Source of the DNA: Icerya purchasi
Lineage: Eukaryota; Arthropoda; Insecta; Hemiptera; Monophlebidae
Direction: 5' to 3'
Assembly: GCA_039619475.1 (NCBI GenBank)
Contig: CM077116.1
Span: 174,559,863-174,623,862 of the forward strand
DNA length: 64,000 bases
Below are positions 9,783 through 21,717 of this stretch, piece by piece. The notes below the pieces were generated by a model. That model saw nothing but the letters and a program-made list of their open reading frames with translations. It was not told where the DNA came from and did not search any database. A program made the position numbers and the translations under genes. Every line of letters begins with the position of its first letter. Position 1 is the stretch's first letter.

Positions 9783-11148
9783 TTTTTTTTTTTTTTCCTG
9801 GTGGCGCCTATGCATCATTTTTAACTACAATGGTTATTACAGCACATGGGCCAGGGTAAAAAGCCTATTTTATAATTTAATTATTAAGTTGTTGTTCCTA
9901 AGAAAAGCAAGTAGCATTTGTATGCGTGCTGGGTCATTTGACAGTACAGTTGACAGAGGAATACTTTCAAAAGCGGAGCGGTCGAACGCCGTACATTGTA
10001 GCATGTGGTGTTCTACGGAAGGGTAAGAAGGGCCGAACAGAAAGGGCACGTGAGTGGGAGAGGGGTACCCTCAAATATATAATTGTGTGAGACCGCCGTA
10101 TGCCCAACTCGCAACCGATTTAACACAGCATATTCTCGACGCGTAAGGTAAATAGGAGGGAACCATGAATCAGCCGTAAACTTTATGCTCTTCATAAAAG
10201 ATCGATCCCTTTGCCACTGGCTGATCCACTCGGCCATCATACGTTCATGAAAATAAGTCTTCACTTTGCAGATTGGTGGCGCTGCAAACGGCATTGGTGC
10301 GCGCAGAGCTGATTTGGACGCCATGTCAACTCGCTCGTTGCCTTGAATTCCTGCATGACTCGGCACCCACAAGAGCGTTACCTGATTTCTTGCTTGATGT
10401 AGCAGCTTCAACGTATAATTGACTTTCAGGGCTAAGATATCCATGTTGTTCTGTGAGGAAATCGATTTTAGAGAAGCTGAAGAGTCAGTTATTAAAAGTA
10501 TGATTCTATCTATACATCCTGACTCCAAGCAAGTTACGAGGCTACTGTATACGGCGTACAATTCTGCTTCCTGTACCGAGCAATAATCATTTAATCGCAA
10601 CGAAGTGATTTCACCACCGATTTCATATGCGCACGTGGTTGGAGATGGGGAAATTTGCGGGTCTGCTTTGGAAGTATCAGTATATATGTGCAAAGAGTTG
10701 GGATAACTATTGATTTTTTCGGCAACGCGGTGAGTTATGTCCACACCCTGTCCGCGACTTATTGCCTCCAAGAGAGATGTGTCAATCCTTGCGGAGATGT
10801 CTTCCCACGGGGGAAGTTTGTAATGAGGGGTGTCAGGATTTGGCAATTGTACGCCACTATCAATAGTTTGTTTGAATAATTCAGGGATTGGGTCACTAAG
10901 GAAAGAAGGGAGCGGAATATCAGTAATGTTTGGGAAGGAATTAATTTTGTACTGATGAAGGTACCAGTTGATTAAATCGCGTGCGGTAATAGAAGAACGG
11001 ATCAGGTGAAGTGGGGGTATGCCGCCAAGGAAACAAGCACTTGCTGATGGAGAAGTTCGATGAAGACCAAGAATTAATCGGATAGATGTATGATGTATTG
11101 GATCAAGGTTATTTGAAATCATTATCCCATAATTAACATAAATAAGTT
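9783..11148 (-). mobile_element. LINE-B copy 2: RT thumb, RNase H and 3' UTR
   Basis: Minus-strand, 5'-truncated LINE. The T-run 9783-9796 is the poly(A); the preceding 3' UTR shares CCATGTGCTGTAATAACCAT with LINE-B copy 1. The coding part starts around 11148 (QLIYVNYGIM, RT thumb). The 5' end directly abuts the poly(A) (T-run) of LINE-A copy 3, so two elements lie head-to-tail, or copy 2 inserted into the older poly(A) tract. Duplicated target sites cannot be resolved within the homopolymer. Confidence 0.88.
9870..11148 (-). pseudogene. LINE-B ORF2 C-terminal half with one late frameshift
   Basis: About 370 codons are open. First comes the RT thumb and connection (LDPIHHTSIRL, GIPPLHLI), then RNase H: YTDTSKAD (first Asp), VQEAELYAV (Glu), LITDSSASL (second Asp) and HAGIQGNERVDMAS (third Asp). 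All four catalytic acids are present, although TDGS has become TDTS. A CPFCS motif then runs into a stop at about 10013. Shifting frame there continues with VEHHMLQCTAFDRS, so the C-x2-C...H-x4-C motif was intact before a small indel near 10020. Without the RT palm it is not autonomous. Confidence 0.87.
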
Positions 11149-11229
11149 GTTTTTTTTTTTTTTATTTTTTTTTTTTTTTTGGGCGCGCCAGCGGCATTGA
11201 CCCAACAACAACAGAAATTAAGGAAGGGG

Positions 11230-12707
11230 TTAAATAAAAATACGATTAGAAATAGAGCTTAGGAAAGATTGGAGTACAGGGATTATATCTGGAGATCGAA
11301 AGGAAAGGACAAAAGAAGAATTATACGGAGCAGGAAGACCCAGTGCCAAGATTTTCGAGTACAAAACAGAGCGCTCGGAATCAAGGGCAGGGCATTCAAA
11401 GAAGATGTGGTTTGCATCATATATGAGAGGAGAGATGGAATTATGAAGGGGACAATCGGGAGAAGGGGACAGAGAAAAACGAAAACGTGAAGAGGGTAGA
11501 AGTGAGTGATTAATACGCAGTCTGATTAAGGAAATGATCGCGGAGCGTTGATAAGAATAGGATTGAAACCACGGCTGGGAAGAGGGAACCGGTTGAATTT
11601 GAAGATAATGAGAGGCGGGATTAGAAAATAGGGAAGGATAGATGTCCGACCATAGTCGGGAATGATTAGCTGAGGAAAGAAGGAGGATGTCCGAGATAGG
11701 AATTTTGCAGAATAAAGGACCATCGCGGGCGGCCGAGCGGGCTAAAAAGTCCGCTAACTCGTTGCCCTCGATGCCAGAGTGACTAGAGGAACCCACAAAA
11801 GGTCAATAGTGATAGAATTGGAGGAATGAGAAGGAGGAGAAGAGATGGCTTGAAGAACACTTTTGGAATCGGAGACAATCAGACATTTACTGACCTCTCT
11901 TATGGATGGAATGAACGAGACTGTGCGTAAAATTGCGATAGACTCCGCTGTGAAGATAGAACAGAAGGAAGGGAGCTTGAAGGACTCAGAGTGATTAAGT
12001 GAGAGGGAGGTAAACGCGCCGCCCACCCCATTTTCGTTTTTAGAACCGTCAGTGAAGAATATTAGATGAGAAGGGAAAGATGTGTCCAGCATGTGGAAGA
12101 ATTCGGCTTGGATTGAAGAATGTGCGGTGGAGCTGGTTTGGAGAGGGAGAGAGGAGAGATTAATAGTCTGCCAAATGCTGGAAAAGTCATGGGAAAAGTA
12201 AGAAAGCTTGGAATAAGAAAAGACATAAGGCGAAAAATTGGAGACTCGAGCTGCTACGAGAGAAAGGATTGGGATTTTGTGAGGAGCAAATCGCCATTGG
12301 TTTTTAATACTAAGATAGGAAGAGATAAGATTAGATGAGGACACAGAAAACCGTTTAATTAGAAAATTATAACCAAGCTGCGATCTGCGGATAAACAGTG
12401 GTTGCATAGCAGATTCAGAGAGGATAGCAGGAATGGGAGAAGATTTTAGCGCTCCAATGCACAACTGAAGGCAGCAGTTTTGAATTTTGTCCAGTTTGGT
12501 GAGGAGAGATTTAGAGGAGTTTCCATAGATGAAGAAGCAGTAATCGATTCTGGAACGAATTATAGCCTTGTAAAGGATTAGGAGAATGGAAGGGTCACCA
12601 CCCCATTTGGATGGCGAAAAGGCTTTCAGGAGGTCTTTTGAGGGAAGAATTGTAGAGATAGTTGATGTGTTCATAGAAAGTGAGTCGGCTGTTGAGAATA
12701 ACACCAA
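11230..12707 (-). pseudogene. LINE-A copy 3: thumb, RNase H and C-terminal Cys/His domain in two frames
   Basis: The frame 11754-12707 carries the RT thumb (YKAIIRSRIDYC, QNCCLQLCIGA) and RNase H: FFTDGSKNENGVGG (Asp), FTAESIAILRT (Glu), IVSDSKSVLQAI (Asp) and LLWVP. A one-base shift near 11790 moves the rest into 11230-11796, which resumes as SHSGIEGNELADFLARSAARD (last Asp), then RLRINHSLLP and a C-terminal CPLHN...NHIFFECPALDSER motif resembling C-x3-H...H-x4-C. All RNase H catalytic residues survive across the two frames. Copies at 2.1, 8.1, 21.96, 23.9, 31.95, 33.5, 54.85 and 62.93 kb match subsets of these blocks. Confidence 0.9.
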
Positions 12708-13318
12708 GATAGCAGAAAGAGCTGACGAGCGGAATCGGAATGTTAGATGAAATAATATTTACCAAAGCTTGATTGTAGGGGCGGAGGGAGAACACCATAG
12801 AAGAGGACTTAGAAGGAGAGAGAGAGAGGTGAATTGAGGCGAGGGAGATACTAAGGATAGATAAAGAGTTATTGATCTCTTCGTTGGCGGCGGCCACATC
12901 ATTACAACTGGAGTAGATGAGGATATCGTCTGCGAAAAGGAGAGAGGAGGAAATTGTAGGGAGGGAAGCAATATTAAGGAGATAGATATTGAAAAGAGTG
13001 GGGCTAAGACATGATCCCTGAGGAAGTCCCCGGTGGATGCATCTGGAAATGACACGGGAGGGAGTAGAGAGGAAGAGGGATCTATTTTGGAACAAGTTTA
13101 GGATCAGAAAGATGAAATTAGATGAAACGTTAAGCCCAAGAAGCTTGGCGCATAGAGTAGGAAGGTGGACATTATCAAACGCAGAGGAGACGTCAACAAA
13201 TGTAGCAACAGTGAATTTTCTTTCTATGAAAGCTTTGTAGACGTCTGATAGGAAAAGACTGATGCAGCCGACCGGGCCCAACCCCGGGCGAAAGCCAAAC
13301 ATATTGTAAGGAATGTCA
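12595..13318 (-). pseudogene. LINE-A copy 3: reverse transcriptase palm
   Basis: This frame encodes the RNA-directed DNA polymerase core of ORF2. RT motifs in order are FGFRPG, FVDVSSAFDNVH (motif A with the first catalytic Asp), GLPQGSCLSPTLFN (motif B), LLFADDILIY (motif C with the catalytic Asp pair) and FCYLGVILNS (motif E region). The frame starts in the middle of the palm, so the N-terminal fingers and endonuclease are lost. Near 12640 it shifts into the next frame (11754-12707). All catalytic Asp residues are kept, so inactivity comes from truncation and frameshifts. Confidence 0.9.
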
Positions 13319-14859
13319 AATTATTATATTTAATTTATCATCGTTTGATGTTCTAAAACCGGTTTACGAAAGCACAAACTATCCCTATGAATATTTCCCA
13401 AACCTTTCTCTTTCCCAGGCAGCAGCTTTCGATTCTATCTTTCTCTCAGCAACATTGTCAACCTTCTTTTCCCTCTCTTTTGTAATACATAACCTATTAT
13501 TACAATTTTCAGTATTACTTCTCCTGTTATACTTATTCCGGAATATTTCCTTCTTCTTTCCCTGTTACTTTCATTAACTTTCATGCTAAAAACTTTTACA
13601 GTTATCGTTCTCAACTCTCATTTTCGGACACAATTCTGTATAAAAAGTATATTTACTTTTGACGTATTAAAAGAATTTCACAGCCATCATTAGAAAACAA
13701 ACTACCAAAGCGATAAACACGATCGATTTCATATGAAGGTAGTGAACAAAAATCCGAAAATATAAAAGACTAGGGCTGTTTATTTACTTTTTCCTTTCGT
13801 ATATATTAAACGTTCACGTAAGACACCATGTTCAGTTCAGTTATTTTCTGATGATAGTTGCTGTAATCCTCACAAAACGTAAAAAACAAATTGACATTTT
13901 ATATACGGCTGCGTGCGAACATTATTTAAGCGGACTTGTCGCGTTTTATTCTGCATAATAAAACCACCGCACTACTTGCCATACTTTCGGCCACCTTGCT
14001 ACACATAACCTTGAATTAGATCACTTTTGTCGCATATTTTTCCTCCATTTGTTCCTTCCGCTTTTCCAACTTTTCTTCCGGTCTTTGTGTTCTTACGCTC
14101 TACGTACCCAACTGTAATCGTTCTTTTCTAATCAGTTCGAAAATTTTATGATCGCTTTTTGTAGGGTTCGCACGCTGTCGACGACCGACGGACACTCTTA
14201 ACAGTCTCTTTATGTCAGCTTCTGCCAGCCGTTATTATCTTCTCTTATTCTTGCGAAAATGATTGATATGTGCACGTTTATGTGTACAAAAATGTTGTAT
14301 CTGTGTGTGTGTGTGTATGTGTGTGTGTGTGTGTGTATTATTGTATGGTTTGTATGTAAAGGTAAGTATGTGTAGCTCAAGATGACACGGTTCCTCGCTG
14401 CCTTTAAGGGTTTTGTCTGTTGTGAGTAGTCAACAAACAGAAAGTTTGGGAGGCGTTTTCGCTTTGTCACTAATTTTGTTCAAAGCGGATCTTTTAGACG
14501 CGACCCACTCTATTCTAGTATTTGCTTTTCATCAACTTGCCGAGTCCGTTAAAGAAGATTTTCTCTCTGGAACCACGAGCAGGTTCTGAAACCGAGAACA
14601 AAATATTTTCTGGAAACTCTCCTGGGACTGTGTCAGTTCAAGCATCTGCCTACTCAAACAATGGCGTTACTCACAGGGAGAGATTTTATATGGCCTATAA
14701 CTCATAACAGATACCAAAAACCGAAAAAATTATTTTATAAATCTAATAATAAGTTAAACTAATATAACTAATACATACGTAGTACTAACTGTGTAGCGTA
14801 TTGCTTACAATATATCAAATATATATATATATATTCTTTTCGTATTGCATGATGCTGAG
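13319..14859. other. Stretch without recognisable gene; contains a (GT)n tract
   Basis: The first about 300 bases are pyrimidine-rich on the plus strand and might be a decayed LINE segment, but no motif could be confirmed. A GT/TATGT microsatellite lies at 14302-14336. The small open frames at 14210-14470 and 14522-14707 have no recognisable motif. Confidence 0.5.
14302..14336. repeat. (GT)n microsatellite
   Basis: About 17 GT units with one A interruption. Confidence 0.95.
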
Positions 14860-14869
14860 CGTTGTAACT

Positions 14870-15197
14870 ACTTATTCGTATGTTCTAGCTGAATATAGGT
14901 GTAGTGCTCATGATAATTGTTATATGAACGCATTGTTCACGCCAGACTTCACTTGTGATTGTAAATATCTGATTTATCGCTATACAAATACACCCCAAAG
15001 TGTACCTGTCTGCATAGTAACTAGCGAGCATATAACGGTACACGTGGTAATTTTCCATTGCCTTCCACGTGACTATTAGCGATTATTTAACTATTTAATT
15101 GTATTTGAAATACAATAATTTGTGTCACCGCTTCAAATCGAACTTAAGACTTCCGTAACAGAAGCTAAACGCTCCAGCAATTAAGCTATTGCAACGA
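14870..15197 (-). mobile_element. SINE-2: tRNA-derived SINE
   Basis: On the minus strand the head (about 15197 to 15124) reads TAGCTTAATTGCTGGAGCG, an A-box-like segment. It continues with a CTTC/GAAG anticodon-like hairpin and AAGTTCGATTTGAAGC, a B-box-like segment, spaced as in a tRNA. An AT-rich linker follows, then GGAAGGCAATGGAAAA, a motif I associate with insect tRNA-SINE bodies (from general knowledge, unverified). The tRNA-like part is degenerate, so it is not a functional tRNA gene. The 3' limit is uncertain. It is distinct from SINE-1. Confidence 0.55.
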
Positions 15198-15209
15198 TAT
15201 ATATATATA

Positions 15210-15264
<55 letters not shown>

Positions 15265-15270
15265 GTATAT
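15197..15270. repeat. (TA)n microsatellite
   Basis: Long TA tract with GTGC and TG interruptions, directly against the SINE-2 head. Confidence 0.95.
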
Positions 15271-15898
15271 GAACACAAAAAGAAATTGTCATTCCATTTG
15301 ACGACGACTTTATTCGAAGTTCTTATTTGTCTTTTTGCAGAATAATGCTCTGTATTTTTTGCCTTTTTTTTACCGTATTTTAGACAACTTAGTATAGTTT
15401 CCGAATTTAAATCATTGCAATACAAGCTCGCAAACTTTTAAATCCGATTGATAAGCTCTGCTGTCTAGCTCGGCTGATGAAAGTTTTGTCAAAAATCGTA
15501 AATTGGACGCTCTCGGTGAAAGATAAAGGTGAACAGCATCTGGTCGTTAACTCTGCAGCCGGAGACAAAACGTGCAAAGATCAGGCATTATTCCGATAAT
15601 TCCGATGGATCTATCATTCCGCCTGAAGAAATTCCCGATTCTATTTTAAAATGCATATGATTAAATGCTCAAAGCGCACCAAGCGGTAGAAATAAAGAAA
15701 AAAAAAGGATTTTTTCCGTTTAAAAACTGTCATCTGTTCGCAGGCATGGCAGCAAAAAATTTAAACGCCAAACACACGCGTGATACACAAAAATAGCCTA
15801 AAACCAACATAGGTGATATTCAAAATATATTTATGCACATTCGTCTACATATTACCGTAAAAGAAAAAAAAAAGAAAAAATATTTTTTTTTTTTTTTT
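15271..15898. other. Stretch without recognisable gene
   Basis: Nothing identifiable. A T-run at 15882-15898 leads into the SINE-1 copy. Confidence 0.5.
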
Positions 15899-16138
15899 GT
15901 TAAGGCGCTTGGCTACCAAACCAGAGTTTTCCATAGGCTATCGAGACTTGTCTATACCTAATCTGAAATTAAATCGGATATCAGAGAAATCTGAGAAAGT
16001 AAAGGCGACTGAGAGAAAGGAACCAGCCCTAGTGTTCTATTTAGATCTATTAGACGATTAAGTATATTATGAAAAGCCTAACTCCACAATCCATGATACC
16101 TCGTCAAGAATATACGGGACTTACTTTACTTTTACTTA
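15899..16138 (+). mobile_element. SINE-1 copy 1 (head partly missing)
   Basis: Plus-strand SINE. It begins inside the tRNA-like head at GGCGCTTGGCTACCAAACCAG. The body carries TATACCTAATCTGAAATT, GAAAGTAAAGGCG and TTATGAAAAGCCTAA, and it ends in ACTTACTTTACTTTTACTT. The same blocks in the same order occur at 40378-40676, 46049-46346 and 55512-55707. The first part of the A box is absent, so it lacks the complete internal promoter. Confidence 0.8.
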
Positions 16139-16144
16139 TATACC

Positions 16145-16235
16145 CGTATGTTTAAACTCGGCCCTTCGTGCCTCGCAAAAGGCTTCGCCCCTTGGCCACC
16201 CAACCCTCTATAATTCGTATAGAACGAGAAAAATT
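16145..16235 (+). repeat. Dispersed repeat F copy 1 (CCTTCG block plus TCTATAATTCGTATAGA hairpin)
   Basis: The block AACTCGGCCCTTCG is followed about 45 bases later by a short perfect hairpin, TCTATA-ATTCG-TATAGA (16207-16223). The same layout occurs near 38494-38575, 58415-58465 and 62757-62850. Confidence 0.6.
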
Positions 16236-16331
16236 GACAACGTCATTCTCTTATATATACAATATATGTGCGTAACGTTTTGGAACAAAAAAAGTGATGG
16301 AGGTCGGACTAATTGTAAGAATATCTTTGTC

Positions 16332-16335
<4 letters not shown>

Positions 16336-16369
<34 letters not shown>
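16336..16369. repeat. (TA)n microsatellite
   Basis: Pure TA dinucleotides. Confidence 0.95.
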
Positions 16370-16373
<4 letters not shown>

Positions 16374-16789
16374 ACGACAGAAACAGGTCGTCGATTGATT
16401 TTCCGAATTCCGGAATTTTTAGCGAAATTAAATTTATATTCGGTTTGTGAAATTTCACCTTTTGCTGAATTGCTACGAAATTAATATTAGTTGAGCCAGG
16501 ATGGCTGTCCGAGATTTAGCCGATTCATCGACGAAAGATCTACCTGGTCTTAAATGTTTTGTCATCTAGTTAATTCACATTTATCGAAAATTACGTTAGA
16601 TTTTTGAATTTCTCGTTCGGTGAAACTTCTCTGTCACATCACTTATTTCAAAACATACGAACTGTCTTTCGTACATTTACATAACCTCAGTAAAACTCGC
16701 GAAATGAACAGAAAAAAGAAAGGTGGGTGGGGGATAAAGGTTTCTTTCTCGAATGTTAACTTTAAGTATAAAGTAAGTATGGTGGCGGG
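16370..16789. other. Stretch without recognisable gene
   Basis: No motif or repeat recognised. Confidence 0.5.
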
Positions 16790-17640
16790 ATAAACATCGA
16801 CAGCCAGCTCTGTTTATGTACAGTCGTCGAATGGTAATTTATGCAACGGCCGGGCACGCACGAACTGCCTTAGTGCGTAACAATCGCTTTTTGTTTTTCG
16901 TCACGGAAACGGTTTGTGCGACAAAAGCGCCGTTCGCGAAAATCATGTAACTGGCAAACGCTCTAATGAATACGAATGGAAGTTTTCAGCGTCAAATTGC
17001 GCCGGTTCGAAAAGAGCGAACGAAATTTTTCAACGGGAAAGGATCGGTTCCTCGTGGGAACTCCGGTAAAAAGGGTTTTTACAATTGAACCGACTAACGC
17101 AAATATCGCTGGCAAGTACTCGAGGAGCCAGCCGGGAACAATGCGAACCGTTTAATCAAAATAACGGAACGGGTCTTGACCAAGTCGCCGCCGTCGCCGC
17201 GCTGGGAATTATCGGCGGTGGTCCGCTCGCAGTTCTTTATTTATTTTCATCTTTTTCGATATTCGAATTTGCGTTCGCACTCGGCGCTAAAACTAATAAT
17301 GTCCGATTCGTCGTCGAAGCCGATCTTTTCGGTCGAGACCGAATGCAGCTAGAACGTTGCTGTGCAAACGTTTTTTAGACTGAATGCGCCCGGAACGAGG
17401 TGGAAAAATTTATCAAATCAACCGGTAGATGTGTTTCTGCTGTTTTCGGAATTTATTTATTTTTCTCGACAAGCAGGAATCGTTTATCTTGGTTTTTCGT
17501 TATCGCAAATTGCACCTCTGTTACCTTCTGAAGCCCATTAGCGTATATAAAAGAATTCGTACGTTGCACGCGTTTCTCTCGCACCGTATCTGTTCACGTA
17601 TACACGTCCGACTTCTACACAAATCTCTCTATGTATAGCG
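16790..17640. other. CpG-rich, apparently unique segment
   Basis: This stretch is clearly richer in CG dinucleotides than its surroundings (for example GTCGCCGCCGTCGCCGCGC near 17182). I see no transposon motifs in it. An open plus frame of 97 codons (17085-17378) has an unusual composition but no recognised domain, start context or splice signals. It could be a host regulatory region or untranslated exon; this is an inference from composition only. Confidence 0.35.
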
Positions 17641-20600
17641 AATTCTCAAGCTGATAACAAGGAAAGGTTTTCAACAATGTAGGTGGCGGCGGGGGAAGAA
17701 CTCTTTGTGATGACGGTAAACCCCAATGTTCGCGCAGAAAATTTACTTTTTTTTACGCATATATATTTAACTTTTTTTTTTTTTCTATTTTGATTTTTCG
17801 ACTCGCTAGAGGAGCGTATTAGTCGAACATAAGAGCCGAGTGAACTAAAATCTCAATCCGAACAGATTACATTAGAAACCACGCAAGCAAAAAAAGCGAA
17901 ATGAAAAATAGGAATTCAAAAAGCGCCGAAGGAAAAATCGAACTTTTCGCTATTAGACGATTCGACAAAAACCGGGAAAAAACATAAAAATCCTAACTAA
18001 AGTTCGAGCGTAACCGTAAACACGATTACATTACGATGTCGATGATACATTATGCTCGACAACTTTGCCACGGAAAATTCTAGAAAATGGCACGGAACTA
18101 GAAGCATCGCGATTATCGATGTTTTAGAGAACGAGCCGCACGAATAAACGCCTTCCAAATATTATTTGAAACTTTCAGAGTTGAATGTCGCACTAAATAG
18201 TAGCTCGGATGTTTTTATTAGATAAAAAAAAAAAAAAGAAGAAAAAAGCAATAAACAGAGATCGTCTCAAAATAAAAAGCACGTACAATTTCCGTCTCAG
18301 ACGCAACACACAATTTATTCTCCATGCAGAATGGCGCGCACTGTATGCAGGAAGAAGTTTCGATAGTTTGTCTGAAAGACCGTCTAATGATCCAGCTGGA
18401 GTAATGGTATATTTTATTCGCAGAACTCTGAATATGTAAACTACCCCGGCCGGGAGAATGCATTATTTCGAGAAAAGGGAGTGTATACCCAATTTTGAAT
18501 TCTTTCCCTACACCGTGTTGTTGTTGTTGTTGTTCAATCACGATTGGTCAGTTGTTTATTTCTGTTATATATATATATATATACATATTGTATTATAAAA
18601 CTTTCGAACCTCGCTCCCGGAAACCACCTGATACTCTAATAGAAAAACCGGTTTTAATTAATTAGGTTATTTTTCGCAAAACGAAATACAGATAGAAAAA
18701 AAAAAAAAAAAAGGTTTAAACGATACGAAAAAATGTTGCACGACATTTCGCCGCCGGCAAATGGTGATTAACACATTTATAAACATGCGCGCATGTAGAC
18801 ACGATCTGAGTTACTTATTCGCGCGTGCAGTTCTATATTTACACTTTCGAGCGAGATGCTATTATTACGCGTAATTCCATCTGAGTCGTAAGTTTTGAAA
18901 TTATTTTCTCCTTTTGCTTGATGAAACGATCCAACTGAAACTTATAGAATCTGGAATTTCACTGATGCGTAATTAACGTTTTCGAGACTAAGTTAACCCC
19001 CCTTCCCCGGTTTAAATTGACGGTCGATAGCCTGAATTATTAACATTTGGCAAAGGTCGGCGTTGCGGTGACCGCTGACGACGAGGATGACGGTTGTGTT
19101 CTTTTTCAAACAGTGATTAAAGATGGCAACTGTAAAAATATTCGTTTGTTTCGGGTAAAAAACGAAAAATCACAAATGCGCCGCAACATTTGCGAAAGTA
19201 GTTTTCAGATTTCTCGTAGCATTTCGATTAATTCTATACAATATAAGTTGGTTGTTTTTTTTTTTTCATTTTATTCATTCTGTAAAATATTTCGAAAAAT
19301 TTTCTAACAACAGGCTTGAAAAAGTCGGCTACCGTTTTACCGTTTAAATTATTTTAGTGCTGCCGTGTCTTCAGCATTTAATTAACCGTTCATAGACACC
19401 ATTTTTATTATACAACAACAATATACCCTAGGATACATACATACCTACCGTTCATTTTACCAATTCTGTTATTTCTTAGAGCTTTCGATTTTGTGAACTT
19501 ATAAATGAAATGCTGACAAGCGTGATCGCTTGATAAACTTTACCGAATCAATTTAAGTCGAAATATTGAAAGAATTAAAAAAAACACCTAATAAATCGTT
19601 ATCATTATATAACAAAGGCATATTGGTATATAATTGATTGCAATAGTTTTGGCAAAATTTAAACTAAAAACAAAAGAAAAAACCCACAAAATTATTCTAA
19701 TTAACGGTACATAAGGTTACGAATTTTCATAAAGCATATTGATATACGGATTTAGTATCTACCACGCGTTCTATCTCTTGACGATGTTTGAACCAGAAAA
19801 TATTTTTTTTACAAAAAAATTTTTTAGAAAAATTTTATTTTTTAGAAAATATTTTTTTTTTCTTTTTGGTAAAACTTATTAATTCGCGATTTCTAGAACA
19901 TCATTCTGTTGTCGCCATCACTGTAAGAGCGGATATAAAGGAAGGGTGCAACCAATCAGAACGTCCTTTGTTTTCTCCTCCATATAATGTATTTATTTAT
20001 TTAATGAATTTTCATAATGACTAGTCAATATTTAAGTTTCGGTGACAGAACGTTCTATTTGACATCCAACAAAATGCTCTGCACCTTGTCGTTGTTTTCG
20101 TTTGCATTATATTCATACCGGTCACAATTCTCTTGTTCGTTTCATTTTATCCCTTTTCATTTTTTTCTAAATGTAAACCGAAATAAACGAAAACGTGTAG
20201 TACAGTTGAAATATATGCTAAAATGAAAATGAGACTAAACACATTCATGAAAGTAAGAAGTAACCAAATTAGATGACGAATAACAAACCGCGTGCATAAA
20301 ATTTAACCACGATACAAAAATAATTTTACAAACGGGACCAATACATCTATAATTTCCGGTCCCCTTCGTTATTATTATCAAAACACCACTAGTAGTTCAC
20401 GACGGTTCCATTATTTATTTTTCAGGATACATCTCTAGTGTTGACGTCGTCTGCGGTTCCCTTTAGATTGAAATAATCGCGCGTATATCTGTTTTTTAAT
20501 GTATTCGACGGTTCGTTGGTGTTTAGATGATAAACCTTCTTTTTTTACCTTTGAAAAAGTCTTCTAAAATGCTATCAACTTTTTTCTCGACAAAATTAAA

Positions 20601-20830
20601 ATCTTCTTCAGAATATTTCGAGCCGTAATATCGGAATGATTCAATTCTTTTTATCGATATTCTCATCTCTGTCGTGTTTCTATAAATCTTCCGAAGCGAT
20701 TTAATATCGTCAATAAAGTCTATGTATGCTCAGACACATAGCAACGAGATAAATATGTTCACAAGTATTCATTACATTGTATTATCAGGGCATTCGCAGG
20801 AATAAATTTACAGATAAAGTATACAATTTT

Positions 20831-20868
<38 letters not shown>

Positions 20869-21717
20869 CATGTCTGTCTATAATTTAATTACTTCATAAG
20901 TGATATCACACTGTTTTGGTAATAAGTCAGTTTTCCAAATGTTCAGAATTTATTCAACTAACAATGACGACGACGATGCGACGGTAGTATAAAATTTAAT
21001 GAGATAGCGTTTTTTTTTTGTTTTTTTTGTGATATGTGTATTTCTGGCTTGTTTGATGAAGCGGGCAAAAGTTTTATTCAAGATGAGAATTTCGCCAATA
21101 TGTTTAACAATTTGCACATTTCATTTTACTCGTCTAACCGTTTAACGGTATTGGTGGGTTTTGTGTTTCGCTTACAGATACATTTCGATTCGAGATAGTC
21201 GACGAAGGGAGCAATTACGCGACTTCGTTTACATATTTCTTTATAAGATGCGAAATTCTATCGTTTTAAAGTCGAAAATTCTCTTCAAAAGATTCTCAAT
21301 ACCATCAGTGTGTTCTATATAAGCACTTTTCTTTTTTCCGATTAACCTTTAATTTTTGACTGCATCTAACTTCTCTCTAAATCTGCACATATCATCAACG
21401 GTAACCGGCCAAGTTTATTCGTAACTCCACACCGTGGCACCGTGCATTGAAAAAAAGTGAATCGTCATCACTCGTGAATACCTTCAAAAAAAAAAAAAAA
21501 AGAGATTAAGCCAAGGTGGCTCCACAACTGTTATATGTAAAAGACAAAATTAGGGAAGCCAGTATTCATGATTGTGTTAATTTTTAGAAACAAATTTGGC
21601 GCTTTACGACACAAACGAAAACAAATACAATGATAATGTAAAGAGAACTCCATTAGACGCCGAACAGAGATCCTGGTTGATCGCACTTTGCTGATCTCGA
21701 TCCGCTCGCCGTTGGCT
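17641..21717. other. Long AT-rich stretch without recognisable gene
   Basis: It holds homopolymer runs (17772, 18228, 18693, 19797-19862, 21487), a (GTT)n tract at 18517-18535 and (TA)n tracts at 18563-18582 and 20833-20867. Small open frames (18209-18541, 19047-19307, 19788-20226) have biased, low-complexity translations and no recognisable motifs. I could not identify transposon relics or RNA genes here. Confidence 0.5.
20833..20867. repeat. (TA)n microsatellite
   Basis: Pure TA dinucleotides. Confidence 0.95.

Larger units (their letters stand above)
11149..13318 (-). mobile_element. LINE-A copy 3: best preserved copy of the family
   Basis: Minus-strand LINE, 5'-truncated inside the RT palm. 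The 3' end carries a poly(A) (T-rich 11149-11180, one interruption) next to GGGCGCGCCAGCGGCATTG, which also occurs at the 3' end of LINE-A copy 4 near 54846. It holds RT, RNase H and a C-terminal Cys/His region in three frames. It is the reference used here to recognise the more decayed LINE-A copies. Confidence 0.92.

Noticed and set aside
15124..15197. Functional tRNA gene on the minus strand
   Set aside because: A- and B-box-like segments exist, but the anticodon loop does not have the conserved T before the anticodon and the acceptor arms do not pair. A SINE head is the better reading.
17085..17378. 97-codon frame in the CpG-rich segment as a host protein
   Set aside because: Plausible length and composition, but no family, no start context and no splice or transcript evidence. 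Kept only as a CpG-rich region.
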